Of a stretch of 64,000 nt of DNA, positions 49,879 to 58,669 are shown piece by piece. A program made the position numbers and the translations under genes. Source of the DNA: UBA6107 sp964459385 (GTDB taxonomy: Bacteria; Chloroflexota; Anaerolineae; Anaerolineales; Anaerolineaceae). The notes below the pieces were generated by a model. That model saw nothing but the letters and a program-made list of their open reading frames with translations. It was not told where the DNA came from and did not search any database. The stretch is from assembly GCA_964459385.1 (NCBI GenBank), contig CAYWLG010000003.1, positions 124,001-188,000 on the forward strand. Direction: 5' to 3'. Position 1 is the first letter of the stretch. Each line of letters begins with the position of its first letter.

Positions 49879-51435
49879 ATGGTAGATTCGATCGCGATTC
49901 TCGATTTTGGTTCTCAATATACCCAATTGATCGCCCGCCGCGTGCGCGAGATGCAGGTCTTCTGCGAGATCTTTGCCTGGGATGCCCCCAAAGAAAAAGT
50001 GACGGCATTGAGCCCAAAAGGGTTCATCCTTTCGGGCGGACCTTCTTCGGTGTACGACGCCAACGCGCCCTATCTGCTGCCCTACCTGCTCGAAGCGGGC
50101 TTGCCAATCCTGGGCATCTGCTATGGCATGCAGGCTCTGACCGTGGCATTGGGCGGCGAGGTAGGGGCAGCCGGGGCACGGGAATATGGGCTGGCTGAGA
50201 TCGAGGTGAGCGGCGAGAATCCGCTTTTGCCCAGCGCACACCAAAAGGTATGGATGTCGCACGGGGATCGCATTGAAAAGCTGCCACAGGGGTTTAAGTC
50301 AATTGCGTATAGTTTAAACAGTCCCTTTGCAGGCATGGAAAACAGCGCGCGCCAGCTTTACGGGGTGCAGTTTCACCCTGAAGTGCATCACACCGAACGC
50401 GGCACAGAAATCCTCAAGCGCTTTGTGCTGGGGGTCTGTGCCTGCCGGGCCGACTGGACGCCGCAAAATATCATCGACAAATCCATCCGCGAGATCCGTG
50501 AGGCGGCCGGCGAGCAAAAAGTGATCTCGGCCGTCAGCGGCGGCGTAGATTCGAGCGTGGCTACTGCCCTGGTGCACCGTGCCATCGGCGACCAGCTTTC
50601 GACCGTGTTCATCGATACCGGCCTTCTGCGCAAGGACGAGGTCAGCCAGGTGCAGCACGCCTTCAAGGATGCGCTGGGTATGGAATTGACCACCCTCGAC
50701 GCCAGCGAGACCTATTTTCAGGCGCTGAAAGGCGTGACCGAGCCGGAGCAGAAACGCAAGATCATCGGCGAGCTGTTCATCCGTCTTTTTGAAGAGCAGG
50801 CGGCCAAAGCCGGTCAGCCGCAATTTCTGGTGCAGGGCACCATTTACCCGGATGTGGTCGAGTCTTCGGGCACGGTCTTTGGCAAAGCCGAACGCATCAA
50901 ATCGCATCACAATGTGGGCGGCCTGCCGGAAAAAATGAACCTGAAACTCATCGAACCACTGCGCGATCTGTTTAAAGATGAAGTGCGCATCATCGGCGAA
51001 GCACTGGGGCTGCCCGCTGCACTGGTGTGGCGCCAACCCTTCCCGGGGCCGGGGCTGGCCGTGCGCTGCCTGGGGCAGATCACCCCAGAGCGGGTGGAAA
51101 CGCTGCGTGCCGCCGATGCCATTTTTACCTCTGAACTGGCCACGGCCGGATTGCTGGCCAAACCGCAGGACGGTTCGGCGCAATTGATCTCGCAGGCCTT
51201 TGCCGTGCTGCTGCCCGTGCAGACCGTGGGGGTGATGGGCGACCAGCGCACTTATCAGGAGGTGGTGGCCCTGCGCGCCGTGACCACCGAGGACTTCATG
51301 ACCGCCGATTGGGCTGTGCTTGACCCGGCCTTGCTGGCGCGCGTTTCCAGCCGAATCGTCAACGAGGTGAAAGGCGTCAACCGCGTGGTGTACGACATCA
51401 CCAGCAAGCCGCCCTCGACGATAGAGTGGGAATGA
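49879..51435 (+). CDS. guaA: GMP synthase (glutamine-hydrolysing)
   Basis: A 518-residue enzyme. The class I glutaminase domain (1-190) has the nucleophile Cys in GICYGMQAL and His-Glu in QFHPEVHH. The ATP pyrophosphatase domain has SGGVDSSVATAL (about 217-228), and the C-terminal dimerisation domain ends RVVYDITSKPPSTIEWE. It makes GMP from XMP, glutamine and ATP. It lies 18 bases after xpt and is very likely co-transcribed with it. Confidence 0.96.
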   Translation: MVDSIAILDFGSQYTQLIARRVREMQVFCEIFAWDAPKEKVTALSPKGFILSGGPSSVYDANAPYLLPYLLEAGLPILGICYGMQALTVALGGEVGAAGAREYGLAEIEVSGENPLLPSAHQKVWMSHGDRIEKLPQGFKSIAYSLNSPFAGMENSARQLYGVQFHPEVHHTERGTEILKRFVLGVCACRADWTPQNIIDKSIREIREAAGEQKVISAVSGGVDSSVATALVHRAIGDQLSTVFIDTGLLRKDEVSQVQHAFKDALGMELTTLDASETYFQALKGVTEPEQKRKIIGELFIRLFEEQAAKAGQPQFLVQGTIYPDVVESSGTVFGKAERIKSHHNVGGLPEKMNLKLIEPLRDLFKDEVRIIGEALGLPAALVWRQPFPGPGLAVRCLGQITPERVETLRAADAIFTSELATAGLLAKPQDGSAQLISQAFAVLLPVQTVGVMGDQRTYQEVVALRAVTTEDFMTADWAVLDPALLARVSSRIVNEVKGVNRVVYDITSKPPSTIEWE

Positions 51436-51485
51436 TCCATTAAATTTCGATATTTCTCAGGCCGTTTTTCGCATACAATAAATCC

Positions 51486-53393
51486 ATGAGTATGGCAAAA
51501 CGGGTCGCTTCTGCAAAGATTCAAAAGGCATTCCGGTTCGGGGTCGTTCTGGCTCTGCTGGGTGCTTTTTGTTTTGCCTCCCTGCCGGCACAAGCCCAGA
51601 CGGGCAGCAGCATCATCATCAGCCCGCCTGCTCTCGATGGCTACCCGACCATTCAGGTGAACTTCTGGCCCTTTGACCAGGAAGGAAATTTGTATACCAA
51701 ACTGGGTGCGAGCGACGTGCATCTGTTCGAGAACGAGCGCGAGGTGAAGATCGACTCGCTGGCGCTGCTGCAGCCTGGCACCCATTTTGTGCTCGCGGTC
51801 AATGAAGCGAGAACCCTGCGCAATTCTTACTCTGGCAAAACCCGCATGGAACGCATGCTCGAAGTATGGTTAAACTGGGCCAGGGCACAATCCATCACCA
51901 CCCTGGACGACTTCAGCCTGGTAAGCAACAGCGGCGTGGTACAAAATCAGTTGGCCAAACCCAGCGAATGGGTACAAGCGCTCAACGATTACCAGCCCGA
52001 CCTCAACAATGCCCAGGCTTCGCTCACCAGCCTATCACAGGCCATCAACCTGCTTTCGAGCCTGCCCAGCAGCGATCAAAAGACGCGCGCCATTCTGTAT
52101 GTGACCCCACTGCCTGCCGAAGCCGATCTGGCGGCGCTGAAAGACCAGGCGACGCTGGCTGAAGCCGCACGCATTCATCTGTTCATCTGGTTGATCGGGC
52201 CGGAGACGTACAGCAGCGAACCCGCTACAGAAGTGCTGCAACAGGCGGCCACAAACAGCGGCGGGGAGTTCTTCCTCTTTTCCGGTGCCGAAGAACTGCC
52301 TCAATTGAGCACTTATCTGGACCCCTACAACTACGAATATCGCCTCAACTACACCACCCAGATCCAGAGCACGGGCGAATCCACGCTTTCGATTCGGATC
52401 GACAACCAGAACTTTAGCGCCGAGTCGGACAAAGTCAATTTCAGCCTGACGGTTGCTCCGCCCAACCCGGTCTTTTTATCGCCGCCCTCGCAACTCACCC
52501 TCAACTGGGTGCGTTCGGCGGATAAAAAGGAGTGGCTGATCAGCCCTGCCAGCCTGACGCTGAAGTATCTGGTGGAATTTCAAGACGGGCACAACCGCGA
52601 TCTACGCGCCGTGCGCCTCTTTGTCAACGACAAGCTGGCCGCAGAAGATCTGAGCGCACCCTTTGATGAACTCAACTGGGACTTGAGCCAGATCAGCGAA
52701 AGCGGCAAGTATAAGCTGCAACTCTATGTGGAAGATGAAGTGGGGCTGAGCGCCAAGACCATCGAGTGGCCGGTGGAAGTGACCGTGGCCCCCAAACCGC
52801 TCAATGCTTTCGAGAAGATGGTGGAGCAGGTTGGCGTGACCAATCTGGTCATTCTCGGTTTTCTGGTGCTGGCTGCACTGGTGATGCTCTTTGGCCTGCG
52901 CCGGCTCCTGCTGCGCAACCCACACGCGCTCCAGCCCAGATACCATCACGAGACAGACCCGGTAAAGCAAGAGGTGCAGATCACAGAGAGTGAATATGTG
53001 GTCAAGGCGCAGGAGAATGAACCAACCGGCTGGCCAAAGCTGCCCGGCGGCGGCAAAGCCCCGGCCCGCCTGGTAGCGCTCAGCAATAATGCCTCCATTG
53101 CACTGCCAATCGGCGAAACGGTCATCGGCGGCGACCCCAAACACTGTGATATGGTACTCTCAGGGCCGACCATCGCCGCAGTGCACGCGCAGCTATTCAG
53201 CGATGCCACAAAACATTTTTACATTGCCGATAAAGGGTCTGCCGCCGGCACCTGGGTGAACTATGCGCCGGTTTCGAGCCACGGCACCCGTTTGGAACAC
53301 GGCGATCTGGTGAACATCGGTGCTGTGAAATTCAGGTTTGAAGTGCTCAATCCGGAAGGCAGGGCCATTCAGGTGCTGCCGCTGGATAACTAA
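51486..53393 (+). CDS. membrane protein with extracellular vWA-like region and cytoplasmic FHA domain
   Basis: A 635-residue protein. A Sec signal (1-37, ending PAQAQ) leads into a long exterior part: a vWA-like domain (about 55-285; DVHLFENEREV, THFVLAVNEARTL) and a beta-sandwich (about 300-430). One membrane helix (about 447-470) follows, then a cytoplasmic FHA domain (about 535-625) with VIGGDPKHCDMVL and AAVHAQLF. FHA domains bind phosphothreonine, so an external adhesion or sensing module may be linked to Ser/Thr kinase signalling. The gene stop overlaps the convergent CitE-like gene. Confidence 0.82.
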   Translation: MSMAKRVASAKIQKAFRFGVVLALLGAFCFASLPAQAQTGSSIIISPPALDGYPTIQVNFWPFDQEGNLYTKLGASDVHLFENEREVKIDSLALLQPGTHFVLAVNEARTLRNSYSGKTRMERMLEVWLNWARAQSITTLDDFSLVSNSGVVQNQLAKPSEWVQALNDYQPDLNNAQASLTSLSQAINLLSSLPSSDQKTRAILYVTPLPAEADLAALKDQATLAEAARIHLFIWLIGPETYSSEPATEVLQQAATNSGGEFFLFSGAEELPQLSTYLDPYNYEYRLNYTTQIQSTGESTLSIRIDNQNFSAESDKVNFSLTVAPPNPVFLSPPSQLTLNWVRSADKKEWLISPASLTLKYLVEFQDGHNRDLRAVRLFVNDKLAAEDLSAPFDELNWDLSQISESGKYKLQLYVEDEVGLSAKTIEWPVEVTVAPKPLNAFEKMVEQVGVTNLVILGFLVLAALVMLFGLRRLLLRNPHALQPRYHHETDPVKQEVQITESEYVVKAQENEPTGWPKLPGGGKAPARLVALSNNASIALPIGETVIGGDPKHCDMVLSGPTIAAVHAQLFSDATKHFYIADKGSAAGTWVNYAPVSSHGTRLEHGDLVNIGAVKFRFEVLNPEGRAIQVLPLDN

Positions 53394-54268
53394 GGAAGTT
53401 CCACCCCGGCCCGCGCTAGAATCATCTCGGCCCGTTTGATCACCGGCGCATCCACCATTTGCCCTTCAAAAACAAAAGCCCCCACGCCGCGTTCGGTGTA
53501 GCTACGCGCTGCGCTGATGAGGGCGCGCGCCCACTCCACTTCGGTGGCAGAGGGGGTGAAAATGCGCTGCACAGCGGCAATCTGCGCCGGGTGAATGATC
53601 TGCTTGCCGGCGTAGCCCATCTGCGCGCCCTGGGTGGATTCTCGCTCAAGAACCTCTTCCTCTTTAAAGTTCACCGTGACCAGGTCAATGGCCTGCAGCC
53701 CAAAGGCCACACAATACATCACCAGGCGGCTGCGCGCGTAGAGCAGCTCGGTGGCGGCCGGGGTGCGTGTGGCGCCCATATCGGCGCTGAAATCTTCGGC
53801 GCCAAAAACGATGGCCTGAAAACGCGGGTAGCGTTCGCTCTGCTGACAGATGGATTCAAGTGCCACCATGCCGCGCGCGCTTTCGACGATGGCGATGAGG
53901 GCAATGCTCTGCGGTGCCCAGTGGTGCTGAGCTTCGGCAGCCAGCATGATCGCATTGATCTTTTCGATCTGCGCCGCATCGCTCACCTTGGGCAGTAAAA
54001 TGGCTTCAGGGTGAGCCGGCAAGATCTCGGCCAGGTCGGCCTCGGTGCGCCATGAAGAAAAGCCGTTAACGCGCACCACCCGTTCGGAGCGGCCAAAATC
54101 CACCTCTTTGAGCGCGGTGGCAACGATCTGGCGAGCCTCATCCTTGCGGGTTTCTGCTACGCCGTCTTCCAGATCCATCACCACACAGTCCACTTCCAAA
54201 CCGGCAGCTTTTTCGATCTTGTGCAGGTCACTGCCCGGAACATACAATAAAGCCCGTCTTGAGTGCAT
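53390..54268 (-). CDS. CitE/HpcH-family CoA-ester lyase
   Basis: A 292-residue TIM-barrel enzyme of the CitE/MCL/CLYBL group. LLYVPGSDLHKIEKA (7-21), CVVMDLEDGV with the Mg2+ ligand region, ALIAIVESARGM and FGAEDFSADMGA are characteristic. Such enzymes cleave citramalyl-, malyl- or 3-hydroxyacyl-CoA esters; the substrate here is not determined. GGAGG lies before the ATG. It is alone and convergent with the FHA gene. Confidence 0.9.
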   Translation of the reverse strand: MHSRRALLYVPGSDLHKIEKAAGLEVDCVVMDLEDGVAETRKDEARQIVATALKEVDFGRSERVVRVNGFSSWRTEADLAEILPAHPEAILLPKVSDAAQIEKINAIMLAAEAQHHWAPQSIALIAIVESARGMVALESICQQSERYPRFQAIVFGAEDFSADMGATRTPAATELLYARSRLVMYCVAFGLQAIDLVTVNFKEEEVLERESTQGAQMGYAGKQIIHPAQIAAVQRIFTPSATEVEWARALISAARSYTERGVGAFVFEGQMVDAPVIKRAEMILARAGVELP

Positions 54269-54326
54269 GGGTTACCTCCGTGAAAATGTTACAATGTCAT
54301 TATATCGAACTCGAGAGGGAAAGATC

Positions 54327-54941
54327 ATGAACGCAAGAGGAGAGGCACGCAAAGACCTGCCCGAAAACTACCATTCGGCCTGGTTGTTTGATATCACGCG
54401 CACACGCGAGATCATCTGGCTGAACGTTCTGGGCGTACTGTTGTTCGTGTTGAGCCTGTGGGGGTTCAACGCGCTGGCCAGGGCAGTGAGGCCCGGCACG
54501 GTTGGGGTGGGGGTCTTCTTCAAGACCGAAAGTGTTGCAGAAGCGCTTTGGAATTTGGTCGCCTTTTTGGTGGCCACAGTGCTCATGCTGGTGATCCACG
54601 AAGCAGCGCACGGGCTTTTCTTCTGGCTCTTTTCACGCAGCCGGCCCAAGTTTGCTTTCAAGGGCTACTATGCTTCGGCCTCCGCGCCGGGCTGGTACTT
54701 TCCGCGCTGGCAGTACATCCTCATCGGGCTGGCACCGCTGGTGCTCATCACTTTGTTCGGCGTTATTGGGCTGATCTGGCTGCCGCAGGCACTGCTGCTG
54801 CCCACGCTGTTGATCTTGATCTTCAATACCAGCGGGGCGGTAGGCGACCTGTGGGTGGTGGGCAATTTGCTGCGTTTTCCGGCTTCCGCCTACATTTTAG
54901 ACAGCGGAGATGCCAGCGAGTTCTTTGTAAAAAGCGAATGA
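54327..54941 (+). CDS. DUF3267 putative zinc metallopeptidase, membrane protein
   Basis: A 204-residue protein with four or five membrane segments. LMLVIHEAAHGLFFW (about 91-105) carries the HExxH-like zinc motif as HEAAH, and FNTSGAVGDLWVV near the end holds the Asp that could be a third ligand. DUF3267 proteins resemble site-2-type proteases but no substrate is known. A GAGGGAAAGA ribosome site precedes the ATG at 54327. Confidence 0.82.
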   Translation: MNARGEARKDLPENYHSAWLFDITRTREIIWLNVLGVLLFVLSLWGFNALARAVRPGTVGVGVFFKTESVAEALWNLVAFLVATVLMLVIHEAAHGLFFWLFSRSRPKFAFKGYYASASAPGWYFPRWQYILIGLAPLVLITLFGVIGLIWLPQALLLPTLLILIFNTSGAVGDLWVVGNLLRFPASAYILDSGDASEFFVKSE

Positions 54942-55005
54942 GAGCCGTCTCAAATTTCTTGTAGGACGGGTTTAAGTATGTTAGAATTGCTTCGCCCTGC
55001 AGATT

Positions 55006-55090
55006 GGAGGGGTGGCCGAGTGGTTTAAGGCGCCTGTCTTGAAAACAGGTTTGGTGCAAGCCAACGCGGGTTCGAATCCCACCCCCTCCG
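55006..55090 (+). tRNA. tRNA-Ser (anticodon TGA)
   Basis: The acceptor arms GGAGGGG (55006-55012) and CCCCTCC (55083-55089) pair. The D-arm region GGCCGAGTGGTTTAAGGC, an anticodon loop CTTGAAA, a long class II variable arm, and GGTTCGAATCC (T-arm) are present. The 3' CCA is not encoded. Confidence 0.96.
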
Positions 55091-55123
55091 CCTTTTGAAG
55101 GGATGGGACCATCAAGTGAATAC

Positions 55124-55213
55124 GGGGAGGTGCCGGAGTGGCCGAACGGGATCGCCTGCTAAGTGATTGTCGGGCTTTAAACTCGACCGGGGGTTCGAAT
55201 CCCCCCCTCCCCG
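55124..55213 (+). tRNA. tRNA-Ser (anticodon GCT)
   Basis: GGGGAGG (55124-55130) pairs with CCTCCCC (55206-55212). The anticodon stem is ATCGC-CTGCTAA-GTGAT with one G-U pair. A long variable arm and GGTTCGAATCC confirm class II. Here the CCA is encoded (55214-55216), unlike in its neighbour. Confidence 0.95.
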
Positions 55214-55225
55214 CCAGAAATATCA

Positions 55226-55246
55226 ACCACCGCAAGGTGGTTTTTT
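55226..55246 (+). terminator. terminator after tRNA-Ser pair
   Basis: ACCACC (55226-55231), loop GCAA, GGTGGT (55236-55241), then TTTTT. Confidence 0.85.
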
Positions 55247-55286
55247 ATTTATAATCAGTTGTATCAAGCGATCAGGAGGGAAATTT

Positions 55287-55922
55287 ATGAGAACGGCCAA
55301 AGTCTTTCAATTCATCGTCAGCATCAGCTTCATGCTGGGCGCGCTGACCTCGTGCCAGGCGGGAAGAGCGGTGGAACAGTTGTTTGCCCCGACGGCCACC
55401 AACACTCCCACCCCAAGCCCTACCGCCACTGCTACTGCCACCCTACCCCCGACACCCACATTCACCCCCACCCCTACCAGCACGAGCACCCCTACGCCCA
55501 CACCGACCTTCACGCTTACTCCCACCCCTTACGTGCCGATGGTCTACCCCGGAGAATTTACGGTGAACCAATGCGATCATACACACGTAGATTTTTTCAA
55601 CGTGGAGCTTTGTATCGCCTGGGTGAAGGTAAGACCCGATCTTAAAATGATCTTCGGTTATGTGATCACCCTCTCGGGCATCCCGCAGGGCGAACTGGTC
55701 GAAGCGCATTCAGATGAAAACAACCCAAACATGTACATCACCGACAACCTGGGCAACCAATATGCCTCGATCGGGTACAGCGCCGAAACTGCACTAAACA
55801 TTGAGGGCGGGTTCCGTTTTGAGCGCACCCTCGAATTTCCGGCCCCGCCGCGCGGCGCGATCACCTTCACTTTTCATGATGATGACAACGGCATGCAAAT
55901 CCCAAATATCACGATCCAGTAA
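55287..55922 (+). CDS. lipoprotein with long Pro/Thr linker
   Basis: A 211-residue exported protein. The lipobox is ALTSC (Cys23). Residues about 36-85 are almost pure Thr/Pro/Ala repeats, a spacer holding the C-terminal domain away from the membrane. The domain (about 88-211) is beta-rich with GEFTVNQCDHTHVDFF and RGAITFTFHDDDNGMQIPN; two cysteines could form a disulfide. It is of a type common in Anaerolineae. Function unknown. AGGAGG precedes the ATG. Confidence 0.85.
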   Translation: MRTAKVFQFIVSISFMLGALTSCQAGRAVEQLFAPTATNTPTPSPTATATATLPPTPTFTPTPTSTSTPTPTPTFTLTPTPYVPMVYPGEFTVNQCDHTHVDFFNVELCIAWVKVRPDLKMIFGYVITLSGIPQGELVEAHSDENNPNMYITDNLGNQYASIGYSAETALNIEGGFRFERTLEFPAPPRGAITFTFHDDDNGMQIPNITIQ

Positions 55923-55954
55923 GTTGGGGGCAGAACAGCCTGATGAATCGAAAA

Positions 55955-55979
55955 AGCCGGACAGAAATCTGTCCGGCTC
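55955..55979 (-). terminator. terminator of the I42 inhibitor gene
   Basis: AGCCGGACAGA (55955-55965) pairs with TCTGTCCGGCT (55969-55979). On the minus strand TTTTC follows. Confidence 0.88.
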
Positions 55980-55995
55980 ACTATTCTTCTGGGCG

Positions 55996-56391
55996 CTATT
56001 TGGCCGTGACGGTCACATTCAAATCAAAAGTTCTGACGGGCGCCACATCCTTTTCAAAAGTGCGCAGATAGGCCATCTTGAGGGTGGTCGTACCGGTTTT
56101 GAGAGCCGTGAACTTGTAGGTATAGGTGCCACCCGACCCGACCAAGTTGCTGTCGGCTTTGTAATCAGGGTCTCCGTTCAACTGCAAGATCGAGCCATCC
56201 ACCTCCTGCACCACCCAGGTATAGCCGGTGGAGGCATTGCCGTTCAACGCAACGCTCAATTCTTCGCCTTCAGTTACGGTTACCTTTGATCCGTTCATTT
56301 CTTCTCCTGAAACCACGGTTCCTTTGCCACAAGCTGTGAGCAGGGTCGCAGCCAGCAAGACCAAAATGAGCAACTGCCAGAATTTCTTCAT
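55996..56391 (-). CDS. chagasin-like (I42) cysteine-protease inhibitor, lipoprotein
   Basis: A 131-residue lipoprotein (LLTAC, Cys21). NGNASTGYTWVV contains the NPTTGY-like inhibitory loop, GSGGTYTYKF the GxxF-like loop, and MAYLRTFEKDVAP the third (RPW-like) region. The I42 family blocks papain-like proteases, so this may protect the surface from host or competitor proteases or control its own. AGAGGTG precedes the start. Confidence 0.88.
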   Translation of the reverse strand: MKKFWQLLILVLLAATLLTACGKGTVVSGEEMNGSKVTVTEGEELSVALNGNASTGYTWVVQEVDGSILQLNGDPDYKADSNLVGSGGTYTYKFTALKTGTTTLKMAYLRTFEKDVAPVRTFDLNVTVTAK

Positions 56392-56445
56392 CGTGCACCT
56401 CTTACTTTCTATACTAGATGACGATTTTTTCAGCCTTTTGTTCCC

Positions 56446-57135
56446 TCAACTGAACAAGGCATAAACTGCGATGATGAGGAACCACAAGATCGTCGAGAAG
56501 AACACCGCCCATTCCAGAATGGTAATCCGCCAGAAACGCGGCCGTTCTTTTTCCGATTCGGGGTCAAGAGGGCTTTCGTCCTTTTCTTCTTCCTCCTTTT
56601 TAGGCCAATCTGAGGTGAGCAAGAAGGCGGCATAACACAACAGCGAGATCAGCCCGGCAATGTTGGACGACTTCGAGATGACCTCCGTGCCAGCCGGTTG
56701 CGCGAAGACCGCCACCCCGAATAGCAGCACCATCACCAGCCCGGAACGAAAATAAGACATGGCCACAAAAGAGTGAGCTTTAATGTGATTCATCGGGAAG
56801 AGACCCACCCCGATCACCGAAAGGGCGGCCCAAAGCCCAACGGCCATGCCCAGTTTTGCCCAGAGATTATTAAGCGTCAGCCCAAAACCCACCATGAAAG
56901 GCAGCAAGAGCAGTCCGCCCAGAATAAGCCCAAAATTGAACAAAGGCGCCAGTTTGGAAACACCCACCTCCCCCAGTTCAGAGATGAAATGATTGAATAT
57001 CGAATAGCGCTCGCCCTTTTTGCCGCGGTAAAAAATGCCCGTGGTGAACATGGCAAAGATCATGAGCAAGCTGCCTAGAAAACCAAATAACGGATAAGTT
57101 TGGGTTAAAAATATCCGCAAGTTCGACCCGTCCAT
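56446..57135 (-). CDS. DUF998 membrane protein
   Basis: A 229-residue protein with six membrane helices. HFISELGEVGVS (about 48-59) and VGLFPMNHIKAHSFVAM (about 110-126) are the DUF998 hallmarks. A long acidic/basic loop (about 180-200) precedes the last helix. The function of the family is unknown. AAGGAGG precedes the start. Confidence 0.82.
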   Translation of the reverse strand: MDGSNLRIFLTQTYPLFGFLGSLLMIFAMFTTGIFYRGKKGERYSIFNHFISELGEVGVSKLAPLFNFGLILGGLLLLPFMVGFGLTLNNLWAKLGMAVGLWAALSVIGVGLFPMNHIKAHSFVAMSYFRSGLVMVLLFGVAVFAQPAGTEVISKSSNIAGLISLLCYAAFLLTSDWPKKEEEEKDESPLDPESEKERPRFWRITILEWAVFFSTILWFLIIAVYALFS

Positions 57136-57314
57136 TGCACCCTCCTTTTTCTGCAGTAATTCTAGCAGAAAGGGCGAGTTTGGCGCAGCTTAAAGCCCCA
57201 CAATGGTGGAGCCCCCTTTTTGTCTCTGTTTATCCGGCGATTTTTTGCGGTCAAACGGGACCTGTGTACTTTACAGCCTGTGTATAATGAAAGTATCGTT
57301 TCGGGGAGGAACCC

Positions 57315-57800
57315 ATGATCTGGATCAAAGTGCTGCTTCTCTTTATCGCGGTGCCCGGAATCGCCGACGTGCTGATTCCCTGGCTGATCTTGAGCGGCGG
57401 CAAAACGCTGGCCTTCCCCACCTTCGGCCCCTGGCAAGCGTTGGGCCTGATCTTCATCCTGGCCGGTGCGGCCATAGCCGCCTGGGTCTGCGTGGATTTC
57501 ATCCGTTACGGGCGCGGCACCCCGGCCCCCTTTGACCCGCCACGTCATTTCGTGCACCGCGGGTTGTACCGCTGGGTGCGCAACCCCATGTATCTGGGCG
57601 CCGGCTTGCTCATCCCCATCGGAGAAGCGATCTACTTCGGCTCGCTGTGGCTGGTGGTGTATGCGATCATTGTAATGCTGATCCTGCATTTATATGTCAT
57701 CTACCGCGAAGAGCCCGAACTGGAGCGGCGTTATGGCCGCCCTTATTTGAAGTACAAGCGCAACGTTTCGCGCTGGATTCCCAAACTACCCAAAAATTAG
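57315..57800 (+). CDS. isoprenylcysteine methyltransferase-like (ICMT/PEMT) membrane protein
   Basis: A 161-residue membrane protein. YRWVRNPMYLGAGLL (about 90-104) and EEPELERRYGRPYLKYK (about 136-152) are the conserved SAM-binding regions of the ICMT/PEMT family, which methylates prenyl-cysteine or lipids. Bacterial substrates are mostly unknown. GGGGAGG precedes the ATG, and the next methyltransferase gene starts 15 bases after the stop. Confidence 0.86.
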   Translation: MIWIKVLLLFIAVPGIADVLIPWLILSGGKTLAFPTFGPWQALGLIFILAGAAIAAWVCVDFIRYGRGTPAPFDPPRHFVHRGLYRWVRNPMYLGAGLLIPIGEAIYFGSLWLVVYAIIVMLILHLYVIYREEPELERRYGRPYLKYKRNVSRWIPKLPKN

Positions 57801-57814
57801 ACTGAGGAGCCGCC

Positions 57815-58591
57815 ATGTACGATGCGTTTGCCCCCGATTATGATCGCTTCGTCAACTGGACCAACCGCCTGGCCGCCGAGATGCCCTTCCTCGAGGCGCA
57901 GTTGACTTCGCTGCAGCCCCCCGCGGGGCAATCGCTGCAGGTGCTCGATGCCGCCTGCGGCACGGCCATGCACGCGGTGGCGCTGGCACGGCTCGGTTAT
58001 GAGGTGAGCGGGGCCGACCTGAACGAGGCCATGATCCATCAGGCGCGCCTGAACAGCAGCGCCGCCGGCGTGGGAATCAAACTAAAGACGGCCGGCTTTG
58101 GTGCACTGGCCGCAACATTCGGAACCAGTTCTTTCGATGCCATTTTGTGCCTGGGGAATTCCCTGCCGCATTTGCTCAAAGCGGAGGATTTGAGGGCTGC
58201 TCTGCAAGATTTTGCAGCCTGTCTGCGCCCGGGTGGTCTGCTGCTCATTCAAAACCGCAACTTCGACGCCGTGGTCAGCGGCAGGCAGCGCTGGATGGAA
58301 CCCCAGGCCCACAGCGAGAACGGCAGTGAGTGGGTCTTTTTCAGATATTACGATTTCAACCCAAGCGGCTTGATCGATTTCAACATCGTCACCGCCCGGC
58401 ACGAAGCCAATGGGCAGCGCAGTGTGACTCTGGGCAGCACCCAACTCAGGCCGCAGCTTTACAAAGAGCTGAACGTGCTCTTGCAGGAATGCGGCTTTGC
58501 AGAAGTGCGCAGCTACGGCAGCCTGCAAGGAGAGCTGTTCGTGCCCCTCAACAGCGGCAATCTGGTACTGAGCGCGCACAAAAAAGCGTAA
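57815..58591 (+). CDS. class I SAM-dependent methyltransferase
   Basis: A 258-residue Rossmann-fold methyltransferase. Motif I is VLDAACGTAMHAVALARLG (about 48-66), the acidic residue after strand 2 is in VSGADLNEAM, and motif post I is SFDAILCLGNSLPHLL. The N-terminal YDAFAPDYDRFVNW resembles glycine/sarcosine or small-molecule methyltransferases. The substrate is unknown. It probably forms an operon with the ICMT-like gene. Confidence 0.9.
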   Translation: MYDAFAPDYDRFVNWTNRLAAEMPFLEAQLTSLQPPAGQSLQVLDAACGTAMHAVALARLGYEVSGADLNEAMIHQARLNSSAAGVGIKLKTAGFGALAATFGTSSFDAILCLGNSLPHLLKAEDLRAALQDFAACLRPGGLLLIQNRNFDAVVSGRQRWMEPQAHSENGSEWVFFRYYDFNPSGLIDFNIVTARHEANGQRSVTLGSTQLRPQLYKELNVLLQECGFAEVRSYGSLQGELFVPLNSGNLVLSAHKKA

Positions 58592-58669
58592 TTCTCATCC
58601 AATTTTGATTGGCCGATTTTGGCTTTTTCGTTATAGTTTTATTCATCTTCCTTATTAAAAAGAGAAATC

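Noticed and set aside
55307..55525. A Val/Gly-repeat frame on the minus strand
   Set aside because: It is the antisense reading of the Thr/Pro linker of the lipoprotein at 55287.
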